DNA from: an uncultured Methanobrevibacter sp.
GTDB taxonomy: Archaea; Methanobacteriota; Methanobacteria; Methanobacteriales; Methanobacteriaceae
Assembly: GCF_902770715.1 (NCBI RefSeq)
Contig: NZ_CACXTS010000001.1
Location: 1 to 64,000 of the forward strand
Direction: 5' to 3'
Length of the DNA: 64,000 bases
The notes below the pieces were generated by a model. It ran no database searches, had not been told where the DNA came from, and saw only the letters and a list, made by a program, of their open reading frames with translations. The position numbers were made by a program, and so were the translations under genes. Below, one piece after another: positions 48,601 through 57,057 of this stretch (within the stretch, counting starts at the first letter, position 1; each line of letters begins with the position of its first letter).

Positions 48601-51042
48601 CTAAATTAGATATATCTCCTTGAATCCAACATACTCCTCATCCCTGCTCCATCCAAGAGCAACATTAGGTATGTAAAAGTGGTCGTTCTTTCTAGGGTAG
48701 CCTTCAATAGCTGAATTGAGACCAACTAGAAGCAAAACGCTTTCGGCTCTTGAAAATGCAACAAAATAGAGTCTTGTTAAGTCATCAAATAATCTGTCCT
48801 TTTCACTTCTTTCACTTTGGCCGAGTGTGCTGTGCTTTCTTATCGTGTCCTCGATGGTTACCTTGTCCTTCAGTGATTTAGGGAACCTTAGATGCTGAGT
48901 TCTCACATCATTGTTTTTGAATTTGGAGCCTACATCAACAATGACCAACGGGAATTCCAATCCTTTGGACTGGTGTATGGACAAGACGTTTACCCTATTG
49001 TCCGGCAATGTCTCAAGAAGGGATTCGTCAATTTTAACTCCTCCGGTGGATATCGGTACGAAAATATTCCATATCGCTTCAAGGATGGAGTCCCTTTCAT
49101 GAGTAGGGCTTATAAATGATATATTTGAATGGTACTCATTGAAAAATCCGGTTTGAGTGATGGATTTTGTAATCGCTTCAAGATATACGATTCCTTCAAC
49201 ATCATCCTGCAGTTCCTCTATCCATGTAGTTATCTTATATGCAAGCTCCATCAGGCTTGCAGACTTCGGCCATTCATCGTATCCCCTTGGTTTTCTAAGT
49301 TGCCAGGATGTGACAAATTGGGATAGTGAAATCGGCTCATGCGGTTCCGGATTCAGCTTTATGTATTCCCTGGCCTTGACTCTCCATTGGTTCATCTTAT
49401 GTATCGCCAGCTTTGGAATTGTCTTGTCCAGCTTTTGTACAGTGCCTTCGGGGTCAATGCATTCAAGTACCAGACCGCAAAAGATTTCAACGATTTCGAT
49501 GTCCTGCAGTTCAATTCCCCTTGGATTGAACATTTCAATCGGCTGCTTGTACCTTTTGAGCTGTTTTCTTAGGAAATATAGGAATGAACGGTTTCCCCGT
49601 TGACGTTCCTTAGGTGAATATGAGAGGATGGCAATATCTGAAGCGGAGCCGTAATCACTATCTAATTTAAGGCTTATCTTATCCATTTCTTTTCCCGCTT
49701 TCAGGTTTTCCTCTTTGATCTGCTGCAATTTGGCGATATCCACCTTGCCGTTAACCTTTTTGTAATAATCTTCATTCAAAACTTGCAGGACCTTCAATTC
49801 ACATTCGCCTTTGTTTACAAGTTTGTTTATCAGTATGGACAGGTCTTTAGCAAGCATTTCAGGGTTATTTCTAAAGAGTCCCAAAACGGGCATTTTATCT
49901 TTTTCAAAATCAGGCGCAATGATTTTAGGCTTGTTTTCCACCCGGGCATTCTGGTATTCCCTGTCCAACTCCGCAAATTGGTTGCAATGCTCGATAATAT
50001 TTTCAGTTGAACGGTAGTTGGTTCTTAAGTTTATCTCTTCAACATCAATGTCCAGACGCTCTTTAACACGCTTAGGGTAATTTGTGAAGAGGTCCACAGT
50101 AGCTCCCCTGAATCGGTAGAGGGACTGGTCGTCATCCCCCACAACAGTGATGCTCCCGTCATTTTTCAGTGCAGACTGTGCTATTGTAAAGTAGATGTCC
50201 TCCTGAAGCAGATTTGTGTCCTGATATTCGTCAATCAGAACAATCTTTATGTCGTCCAAAAATGATTTCAGATCTTTGTTCTTCAATTTGTTTAGAAACT
50301 GCGCTTCAAGCATGGCAAAGTCAATGGTATTTCTGTTTGAAAGGACTTCCTCATATTTTCTGATGCAATCGAGTGCAATCTGCTCTCCGCTTTCCGGTTC
50401 GGCATCTCGGTATAACTCCTCAAAGTCGACTTGGTCGTGATATATCCTGTTTTTTATCTTAAGTAGTATTTCGCTGATTTTTGATGGTTCGTTGAGTTTT
50501 TCAAGTCCTGTAAGCTCTTTAAGATATTCGACAAGTCTCTTATTGAGATATGTTTCGTCCTGTATTATGATCTTTATCATTGCGGAGTTCGCAACAAATT
50601 CTTCAATGACAATGGCTTGGTTTTCTCCAGGTTTTTTATAGTCTCTAAGCAGCTCTTCAGCTATGCTGTCTGTTGTACCGATTTTAATTTGGTTGAAATC
50701 AATTCTGTCAATTTGAAGCAGCTTGCTGAAGTCGTCGTCAATTGTGTCAATCAGATGATTTTTAATCTCGTCTCCCCAGCCCAGCACTCTTGAATAAAGC
50801 TCTTCTGCTGCTTTTCTGGTGTATGTTGTGGCAAGTATAGAATTCGGTTCGATGTCATCGACAAACAGGTATTTCAATATTTTGAGAACCATAACTGTTG
50901 TTTTGCCCGAACCCGGTCCGGCCACAATGAAAAGGGACTTGTTGCTTGGAGATAGTATAGCGCTTCTTTGGTCATTATTTGAGGAAATATCTCGGTTTAA
51001 TATTTTCACTACAATATCTTCAAATTCTTCATATGAAATCAT
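48601..51042 (-). CDS. UvrD/Rep/PcrA-type superfamily 1 helicase
   Basis: 813 residues. Walker A VAGPGSGKTT (42-48 core), ATTYTRKAAEEL, DEYQDTN, VGDDDQSLYRFRGA, NYRSTENI, VLSIHQSKGLEFPLV and LFDDLTRLYFVAFSRA cover the SF1A helicase motifs. It unwinds DNA 3' to 5'. Partner of the RecB/Cas4-like nuclease downstream. Its promoter region contains a copy of the repair-associated element on the same strand, 61 bases before the ATG. Confidence 0.93.
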   Translation of the reverse strand: MISYEEFEDIVVKILNRDISSNNDQRSAILSPSNKSLFIVAGPGSGKTTVMVLKILKYLFVDDIEPNSILATTYTRKAAEELYSRVLGWGDEIKNHLIDTIDDDFSKLLQIDRIDFNQIKIGTTDSIAEELLRDYKKPGENQAIVIEEFVANSAMIKIIIQDETYLNKRLVEYLKELTGLEKLNEPSKISEILLKIKNRIYHDQVDFEELYRDAEPESGEQIALDCIRKYEEVLSNRNTIDFAMLEAQFLNKLKNKDLKSFLDDIKIVLIDEYQDTNLLQEDIYFTIAQSALKNDGSITVVGDDDQSLYRFRGATVDLFTNYPKRVKERLDIDVEEINLRTNYRSTENIIEHCNQFAELDREYQNARVENKPKIIAPDFEKDKMPVLGLFRNNPEMLAKDLSILINKLVNKGECELKVLQVLNEDYYKKVNGKVDIAKLQQIKEENLKAGKEMDKISLKLDSDYGSASDIAILSYSPKERQRGNRSFLYFLRKQLKRYKQPIEMFNPRGIELQDIEIVEIFCGLVLECIDPEGTVQKLDKTIPKLAIHKMNQWRVKAREYIKLNPEPHEPISLSQFVTSWQLRKPRGYDEWPKSASLMELAYKITTWIEELQDDVEGIVYLEAITKSITQTGFFNEYHSNISFISPTHERDSILEAIWNIFVPISTGGVKIDESLLETLPDNRVNVLSIHQSKGLEFPLVIVDVGSKFKNNDVRTQHLRFPKSLKDKVTIEDTIRKHSTLGQSERSEKDRLFDDLTRLYFVAFSRAESVLLLVGLNSAIEGYPRKNDHFYIPNVALGWSRDEEYVGFKEIYLI

Positions 51043-51103
51043 TTTTTCCCTCTTAATCTAATATGCTTTAATCTATGTAATTAGGTTATTAATAAAGTAA
51101 TGT

Positions 51104-51122
51104 AGAGAGCATTTGGAAAGTA
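51104..51122 (-). promoter_or_regulatory. Repair-associated element upstream of uvrD-recB
   Basis: Read on the - strand: TACTTTCCAAATGCTCTCT, 18 of 19 bases as in the copies at 30098 and 38833. A TATA-like TTTATTAATAA lies about nine bases downstream toward the helicase start at 51042. Third copy in front of a DNA repair operon. Confidence 0.65.
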
Positions 51123-51187
51123 TTCATTATTTTTAGTCAATTAATGTTTAGCATACCTTTATTATAATCAAAAATTAGAATATGATT

Positions 51188-51249
51188 GTGAAAGATTTCT
51201 TCTTTCATGATATGCATAAATAAGTTAGGAACAATTTTGTTTCTAACTT
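51188..51249. promoter_or_regulatory. Two inverted repeats upstream of the Hrq1/MrfA-type helicase gene
   Basis: TGAAAGA and TCTTTCA (about 51188-51207), then AAGTTAGGAACA (51222-51233) and TGTTTCTAACTT (51238-51249) with a 4-base loop and one mismatch. Both lie upstream of a TATA-like TTTAAATA (51273-51280) for the + strand gene. They are likely binding sites for a dimeric regulator. Confidence 0.45.
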
Positions 51250-51328
51250 ACTGTTTTTAGATTTACAAAGACTTTAAATAGTATTTAAACTTAAAATATA
51301 ATTGTTAATTTTAATTTTAGCTGATATT

Positions 51329-54193
51329 ATGTCTGAGGTCAACAATATTGATATGTTCAAAAATGATGTGAGATTTAGGGAAAATATCGCCCACATCGAA
51401 ACAATACCGGCTAAAGAAGCTAGTTTCAAGAAAGTTGACAATTTAAATGACAGACTAATTGATTATTTGGATTCCAATGATGTAAAGTTGTATAAGCATC
51501 AGGCCGATACATATGAGGCCATTAAGGATGGTGAAAATGTAATCATCACAACACCGACTGCCTCCGGAAAAACCCTGGCTTTCAACTTGCCTATTTTAGA
51601 GACAATGATTGAGGATCCGGATGCGACCGCCCTTTACATCTATCCGGCAAAGGCATTGTCCAACGATCAGCTGCATGTTCTTGAAAATCTTGAGGAGCAG
51701 CTTGAAATAACCGTCAATCCAAGAACCTATGACGGAGACACCCCCCGAGGCGAGAAGAAGGGCATCCGCGAAAAATCCAGAATTGTCTTGACAAATCCCT
51801 ACCAGCTGCATCTGATTTTGTCATGGCACCATCAATGGACAAGGTTTTATAAGAATCTGAGGTATATCGTAATCGACGAATCACATTACTACAAGGGCGT
51901 ATTCGGTTCGAACGTCGCATTTCTTATAAAGAGACTGAAGAGAATCGCCAATTTTTACGGATCATATCCCCAGTTCATCCTCTCATCAGCGACGCTGGCA
52001 AATCCCCTGGAGCTTGCCAATAGATTGACCGGAGAGGATTTTGTTTTGATAGATGACGATACCTCGCCAAGCGGCGAAAAGGACTTTATCCTGTACAATC
52101 CCTTCAAAAATCATCTTCGAAACAAGGCCTATTCTCAAAACGCCCCTTCCGTGCACATGGCAACTGAAAACATTTTCATGTATATGATGCTGAAGAATAT
52201 CCAGACATTGTGCTTTACGGTTTCCAGAAAGACTACCGAACTGATTGCGATGTGGGCTAAAAAGGACATGACACAGGTCAAGGGAAAGCTGGCCCATAGG
52301 ATTGCAGCATACAGGGCAGGGTATAGGCCTCAGGAAAGGCGTGAAATCGAAGAAGGCTTAAAGAATGGAAAATATTTGGGCGTTACCTGTACAAACGCAC
52401 TGGAGCTTGGAATAAACATCGGTTCGCTTGATGCCGTAATCATCTCAGGCTATCCGGGAACCATGATTTCCACATGGCAGCAGGCAGGAAGAGCGGGCAG
52501 AAGCAACCAGAAGTCCTTGGCCATTTTGATAGCGTTTGAAAATCAGCTGGACCAATATTTCATGAACAACCCTAAATTTTTCTTTGACAAGCCCCATGAA
52601 AACGCAATCATCGACTTGACAAACCCTATTTTGCAGGAAGCCCATTTGCTCTGCGCAGCCAAGGAATTGCCGCTTAAGCGTGGAGAAGCAGAAAAATACT
52701 TCGGCATTTCCCAAAATGTGGTAGACTGCTTGGTTTCAAAAAAGGACCTCTATGAAAATCACAGGGGAGACTTCATGTATCCGTATGATGACAATCCTGC
52801 CATGGACCATTCACTGGACCAGATTTCATCAGAAGAGTTTAAGGTGATGAATAACGGAAGGCTTCTCGAAACGATGGAAAGGTCTCAGGTTTATAGGGAA
52901 GCTCATGAAGGAGCCATCTTAATCAATAAGGGTGACACTTACGTGGTCAACAGCGTCAATCTCAAGAGAGGCTATGTCAACGTTTCACAAAAGACAATAG
53001 ATTATCATACGATGGTCCTGAACAAGACTGAAATCAACATCAAGAAGAAGCTGTCAAAGACAAGATACGGCGATTTGACAATTAATTTCGGAGAGCTGAC
53101 TGTAAGCGAAGACTACTTCAAGTATAAGAAAATGCACTTTTCAAAAGCTATCGGAACATATCCTTTGGATTTGCCTCCACTGAAATTCAATACTAAGGGA
53201 TTATGGTTTACAATTCCAAAAAAGGTCATGGATACATTGGAGGACATGTTTCCTAATGAGGAGGAGGTGTTTGCAGGAGGCCTTCACGGTGCCGAACATG
53301 CCCTAATTGGACTTTTCCCGCTCCATACGATGTGTGACAGGTTTGATATCGGAGGACTTTCAACAAATTATCATGAAGACACTCAGGAAGCTACAATCTT
53401 CATCTATGACGGCTATGAAGGTGGAATTGGAATAACTGAAAAGGCGGTTGACGTATTTGTCGAATTGCTCAAGTCCACAATTGACCTTCTGAACAACTGC
53501 CAGTGCAGAAGCGGCTGTCCATCATGCATATACTCCCCTAAATGCGGAAACGATAACAAGCCACTCCATAAGAATGCAACCAAGTATATCCTTGAATACA
53601 TGCTTAAACTAATTTCAAATGATTTCGATGGTGAAAAGGAGGAAATAATCGATATTGAAACTCCTGTCGAAGAAGCGGATGAATTCGATGAAGCCTATGA
53701 ATTATATGAGAAGGGAGACTACTCATCATCCAAGGACATCCTGAACAATATTCTGGCAAATGATAAAAAACATGTAAGGGCATTGGCATTGATGGCTCAA
53801 ATACTATATAATCAGGACCAGAATGACATCGCATTGCTGTTTGCCAAAAAGGCTTTGGCCATAGATAAGTCTAATGAGATGGCAAACGAGCTTGAAGTAT
53901 TGCTTACAAACGGGCCTAATGAAAAAGATTCAGATTTCAGTTCATTGGATGATGTAGAAGCATTGTATGAGGAGGCATATGATTTATATGAGCAGGGAGA
54001 TTTGGAAACCTCCTTGGAGATTCTAGAAAAGCTTCTGGACTTCGATGATAAAAACTCTGAAGCATTGGCATTGGTGGGTTTGATTTATTATCAGTCAGGA
54101 TTTTTCCCAAAGGCCATTGAATATTATAGAAAAGCAATAAAAATAAATAAAAATGGTGAAATGGTTAAGGAATTGAAGATGAGAATTTCATAG
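51329..54193 (+). CDS. Hrq1/MrfA-type DEAD/H helicase with DUF1998 and C-terminal TPR repeats
   Basis: 954 residues from the ATG at 51329. Walker A TPTASGKT (75-82), DESHYYKG, SATLANP and QQAGRAGR are helicase motifs. The four-Cys DUF1998 region is CQCRSGCPSCIYSPKC (about 724-739). These features define the Hrq1/MrfA group, which acts on DNA cross-links. After an acidic linker, residues about 790-954 form four to five TPR-like repeats (for example AYELYEKGDYSSSKDILNNIL), unusual for the family and perhaps a docking arm. Confidence 0.88.
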   Translation: MSEVNNIDMFKNDVRFRENIAHIETIPAKEASFKKVDNLNDRLIDYLDSNDVKLYKHQADTYEAIKDGENVIITTPTASGKTLAFNLPILETMIEDPDATALYIYPAKALSNDQLHVLENLEEQLEITVNPRTYDGDTPRGEKKGIREKSRIVLTNPYQLHLILSWHHQWTRFYKNLRYIVIDESHYYKGVFGSNVAFLIKRLKRIANFYGSYPQFILSSATLANPLELANRLTGEDFVLIDDDTSPSGEKDFILYNPFKNHLRNKAYSQNAPSVHMATENIFMYMMLKNIQTLCFTVSRKTTELIAMWAKKDMTQVKGKLAHRIAAYRAGYRPQERREIEEGLKNGKYLGVTCTNALELGINIGSLDAVIISGYPGTMISTWQQAGRAGRSNQKSLAILIAFENQLDQYFMNNPKFFFDKPHENAIIDLTNPILQEAHLLCAAKELPLKRGEAEKYFGISQNVVDCLVSKKDLYENHRGDFMYPYDDNPAMDHSLDQISSEEFKVMNNGRLLETMERSQVYREAHEGAILINKGDTYVVNSVNLKRGYVNVSQKTIDYHTMVLNKTEINIKKKLSKTRYGDLTINFGELTVSEDYFKYKKMHFSKAIGTYPLDLPPLKFNTKGLWFTIPKKVMDTLEDMFPNEEEVFAGGLHGAEHALIGLFPLHTMCDRFDIGGLSTNYHEDTQEATIFIYDGYEGGIGITEKAVDVFVELLKSTIDLLNNCQCRSGCPSCIYSPKCGNDNKPLHKNATKYILEYMLKLISNDFDGEKEEIIDIETPVEEADEFDEAYELYEKGDYSSSKDILNNILANDKKHVRALALMAQILYNQDQNDIALLFAKKALAIDKSNEMANELEVLLTNGPNEKDSDFSSLDDVEALYEEAYDLYEQGDLETSLEILEKLLDFDDKNSEALALVGLIYYQSGFFPKAIEYYRKAIKINKNGEMVKELKMRIS

Positions 54194-54198
54194 GGCTT

Positions 54199-55338
54199 TT
54201 AACTGTAAGGAGTAAAGCCGGTCTCGAAATGCTCACACACTTTTTCCAGTTCTTCCGGAATGTCTATTTTTTGGGTGCAGTAATCAAGACATGTTCCGCA
54301 ATATGTGCATTCGTCTGCAGGAACCTTTTCGTCTGCCAGCTTATCGTAATACAATCTGTAGATATCTGATTCAGGCTGGTTTTTACTGGTATTGTACAGA
54401 TTGAAGTATTCTGGAATTGGAATCATTTCAGGGCATGCATCCACACAGTATCCGCATTCGCTGCATGGAACGGCAAGGTTTTCGGAAAGCTTTTGAGCCA
54501 TTTTCTCTAAAAACTCATTTTCCTCATCGCTCAATATTTCGAAGTTTTCATAGGTGTCAATGTTATCGAGAAGGTCATCCATTTTGCTCATTCCGCTCAA
54601 TACGATTTTCACGTGTTCAAGTGATGCACAGAATCTTATGGCCATGCTGGCTATTGACTTGTCCGGATTGAATTGCTTGAAATCATTTTTAATCTCATCT
54701 GAAGGGTTTACAATAACTCCCCCTTTCAGTGGTTCCATTACATAGACGTCAAGGCCATGTTTAGCGCATAGATCATAGCATTTGTGGGCTTCAATGGATG
54801 GATCTTCCCAGTCGAGGTAGTTGAGTTCAAGCTGGACGATGTCAAAGAGGTCTCCGTACTCATCAAGAACCTTTTCAAGTAAATCTGCCTTGTCATGAAA
54901 GCTGAAACCAATCTCTTTTGCAATCCCGTCCTCTTTCATCTTTTTAACATATTCGAAGGTATTTGCGTTCACTGCATTTTTAAACCATGGGCCGTTAATG
55001 TTATGGATGAAAAAAACGTCAAAGTAATCTATTCCCAGCCTTTCAAGCATTTCTTTTACGAATTTGTCGTTGTCCTCTTCGCAGGTCAATGCCCATGTAG
55101 GCATTTTATCACAGATTTTAAAGGATTCGCGCGGATATCTCTCAACAACTGCCTTTCTGATTGCAGTTTCACTGGTGCCGTTGTGGTAGGCGTAGGAAGT
55201 GTCAAAATAGTTGAATCCTTTTTCCATGTAAATGTCAACCATTTCATTAAATAGGTCCTGGTCAATTGATGTCGGGTCATTTGCATCAGTTAGCGGAAGC
55301 CTCATGCATCCGAAACCGAATTTTGATTTGTAAGTCAT
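54199..55338 (-). CDS. Aldo/keto reductase with C-terminal ferredoxin-like Fe-S domain
   Basis: 379 residues. The N-terminal 260 residues are an aldo/keto reductase barrel (FGFGCMRLPL, FNYFDTSYAYHNGTSE, DYFDVFFIHN, VYVMEPLKGG). The C-terminus has two Cys clusters (CSECGYCVDACP and CTYCGTCLDYC) that could hold two 4Fe-4S centres. Such fusions are common in anaerobes; they are predicted oxidoreductases of unknown substrate. A single gene on the - strand. Confidence 0.9.
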   Translation of the reverse strand: MTYKSKFGFGCMRLPLTDANDPTSIDQDLFNEMVDIYMEKGFNYFDTSYAYHNGTSETAIRKAVVERYPRESFKICDKMPTWALTCEEDNDKFVKEMLERLGIDYFDVFFIHNINGPWFKNAVNANTFEYVKKMKEDGIAKEIGFSFHDKADLLEKVLDEYGDLFDIVQLELNYLDWEDPSIEAHKCYDLCAKHGLDVYVMEPLKGGVIVNPSDEIKNDFKQFNPDKSIASMAIRFCASLEHVKIVLSGMSKMDDLLDNIDTYENFEILSDEENEFLEKMAQKLSENLAVPCSECGYCVDACPEMIPIPEYFNLYNTSKNQPESDIYRLYYDKLADEKVPADECTYCGTCLDYCTQKIDIPEELEKVCEHFETGFTPYS

Positions 55339-55539
55339 AATACTATCTCCTTTAAATATAAATATTAATGTGTTACGTATTTAAATGTTGCCAATATCAA
55401 CATTTTGTAGTGTATTGCAAGGATGATGGGAGCTGGGTTTAAACTGATTTGAATAGGATACATTTAATTATATAGTGAATTAAATACAATAATATCTATT
55501 TAATTATAGATTAAATAAAATTGTAATTTGGGTGATAAC

Positions 55540-55836
55540 ATGATTATGGTATTGGCAAAAGCTATTCCAAACGATGAAGAAGCAAAAGCAAAAGTCATTG
55601 AATTTGCACAAGATTTAATCGAAAAATCTAAAGCGGAAGAAGGAAACGTCGACTACAATTTATTTGAAAATACCGGCGACGGTTCATTAATGTTTGTTGA
55701 ACAATGGGAATCCAAAGAAATTTTAGGAAAACATTTGCAAACCGAACATTTCATTAATTTCGGAGCTAACATTGACGGACTTCTTGCAGGCGACCTTGAA
55801 ATTAATGTTTTCGATGCAGAAGCAACCGATTTATAA
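55540..55836 (+). CDS. ABM-domain (antibiotic biosynthesis monooxygenase-like) protein
   Basis: 98 residues from the ATG at 55540, with GGTGAT five bases upstream (the TTG at 55528 is less likely). The ferredoxin-like alpha/beta pattern IMVLAKAIPNDEEAKAKVIEFAQDLIEKSKAEEGNVDYNLFEN...FVEQWESKEILGKHLQTEHF is typical of ABM-family dimers. These may be oxygenases or stress proteins; the reaction is unknown. A strong hairpin terminator follows. Confidence 0.85.
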   Translation: MIMVLAKAIPNDEEAKAKVIEFAQDLIEKSKAEEGNVDYNLFENTGDGSLMFVEQWESKEILGKHLQTEHFINFGANIDGLLAGDLEINVFDAEATDL

Positions 55837-55841
55837 ATTTG

Positions 55842-55874
55842 ATATTGGTTAGACTTTAACCAATATTTTTTTTA
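55842..55874 (+). terminator. Hairpin terminator after the ABM gene
   Basis: ATATTGGTTA and TAACCAATAT form a perfect 10-base stem with a 5-base loop (GACTT), followed by eight T residues. It ends the single-gene ABM unit. Confidence 0.7.
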
Positions 55875-55986
55875 CTTTTTTTTATTTTCCGATGTATTAC
55901 TTCCAGTTTTATAGATTATTAAATACTTTTATAAATCAACAAAACAATAATTATAATATTAATAATTATATAAGAGGAGTAGTAAA

Positions 55987-56364
55987 ATGCACGAATTATC
56001 TATGGCTCAGGGCATTATTAATGCAGTTTTAGAAACTGCCGAAGCCAATAATGCAACTGAAGTTAATGAAGTCACCGTTGAAGTCGGCAGATTAGCTATG
56101 ATTAATCCGGAACAATTGCAGTTCATATTGGGCGTATTAGTTGAAAATACCCTAATGGAAGATGCAGAGATAAAATTTGAAGAGATTCCTGCTGAAATCC
56201 AATGTTATGACTGTGATTTTAAAGGTGAAGCCATTTTGGATGATAAAGATCATTATGCTCCTATGGTCAAATGTCCGAAATGCGATAGTCTTAGTGTAGA
56301 AACTTTAAACGGTAAGGATATTGTTGTTAAAAACATTGTTATAGAAAAACCTGATGATACATAA
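55987..56364 (+). CDS. hypA: Hydrogenase nickel incorporation protein HypA
   Basis: 125 residues. MHELSMAQGI at the start supplies the nickel-binding His2; the zinc site is CYDCDF...CPKCDS in the second half. HypA delivers nickel to the [NiFe]-hydrogenase large subunit together with HypB, whose gene follows 18 bases later. Length is normal. AGAGGAG is the ribosome site. Confidence 0.95.
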   Translation: MHELSMAQGIINAVLETAEANNATEVNEVTVEVGRLAMINPEQLQFILGVLVENTLMEDAEIKFEEIPAEIQCYDCDFKGEAILDDKDHYAPMVKCPKCDSLSVETLNGKDIVVKNIVIEKPDDT

Positions 56365-56382
56365 ATCATAGGAGATGAAAAA

Positions 56383-57036
56383 ATGCACATGATTGCTGAT
56401 GTTGAAGTAGAAAAGAATATAATGGACGCTAATAAGAAGTTAGCTCATAAAAATTTACATAAATTGGAAGATAACGGAATATTCTGTGTTGATTTTGTCG
56501 GTGCAATAGGTTCCGGTAAAACAACTCTCGTAGAAGAAATAATTGATAATACTGATTATAAAATCGGCGTATTGGCCGGAGACGTCATCTCAAAATTCGA
56601 TGCAGGACGTATCGAAAAGCATGATGTTCCTGTCGTCGGATTGAACACAGGCAAAGAATGTCACTTGGACGCTCATTTAGTCGGCCACGGACTTGCAGAC
56701 TTGCCATTGGAAGACTTGGACATGGTAATCATTGAAAACGTAGGCAACTTGATTTGTCCGGTTGACTTCGAGCTCGGTTCCCATTTGAGAATCGTTGTTG
56801 TCAGTGTCACTGAAGGTGACGACACAGTAGAAAAGCACCCAATAATTTTCCAAACTTCAGATGTTGTTGTGATCAACAAAGTTGATTTGGCAGATGCCGT
56901 TGGCGCTGATGCTGACAAGATGGTGGCAGACGCTCAAAAATTAAACCCTAAAGTCAAAGTAATCAAATCCAGCTTAAAAGAGGGTTTAGGTTTGGATGAA
57001 ATTATAGCTGCAATCGAAGAAGCTATGAATAATTAA
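56383..57036 (+). CDS. hypB: Hydrogenase nickel incorporation GTPase HypB
   Basis: 217 residues. A P-loop GAIGSGKTTLVEE, then VLAGDVISKFDAGR, ECHLDAHLV with the metal-binding Cys/His pair, IIENVGNLICP and NKVDLADAVG, are HypB motifs. The N-terminus lacks the His-rich stretch of some bacterial HypB proteins, as is usual in archaea. It uses GTP to drive nickel transfer to hydrogenase. Same operon as hypA. Confidence 0.95.
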   Translation: MHMIADVEVEKNIMDANKKLAHKNLHKLEDNGIFCVDFVGAIGSGKTTLVEEIIDNTDYKIGVLAGDVISKFDAGRIEKHDVPVVGLNTGKECHLDAHLVGHGLADLPLEDLDMVIIENVGNLICPVDFELGSHLRIVVVSVTEGDDTVEKHPIIFQTSDVVVINKVDLADAVGADADKMVADAQKLNPKVKVIKSSLKEGLGLDEIIAAIEEAMNN

Positions 57037-57057
57037 ATGATATAATCAGGTGGTTTC

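Noticed and set aside
49157-49603. Open + strand frame of 148 codons opposite the UvrD-type helicase
   Set aside because: The helicase frame is unmistakable; the opposite frame has unusual Ser/Cys-rich composition and no start signals.
51104-51122. ACTTTC in the repair element resembling the ANTTTC UV motif of Sulfolobales
   Set aside because: The match is six bases, absent from the other copies, and from a distant archaeal group; treated as chance.
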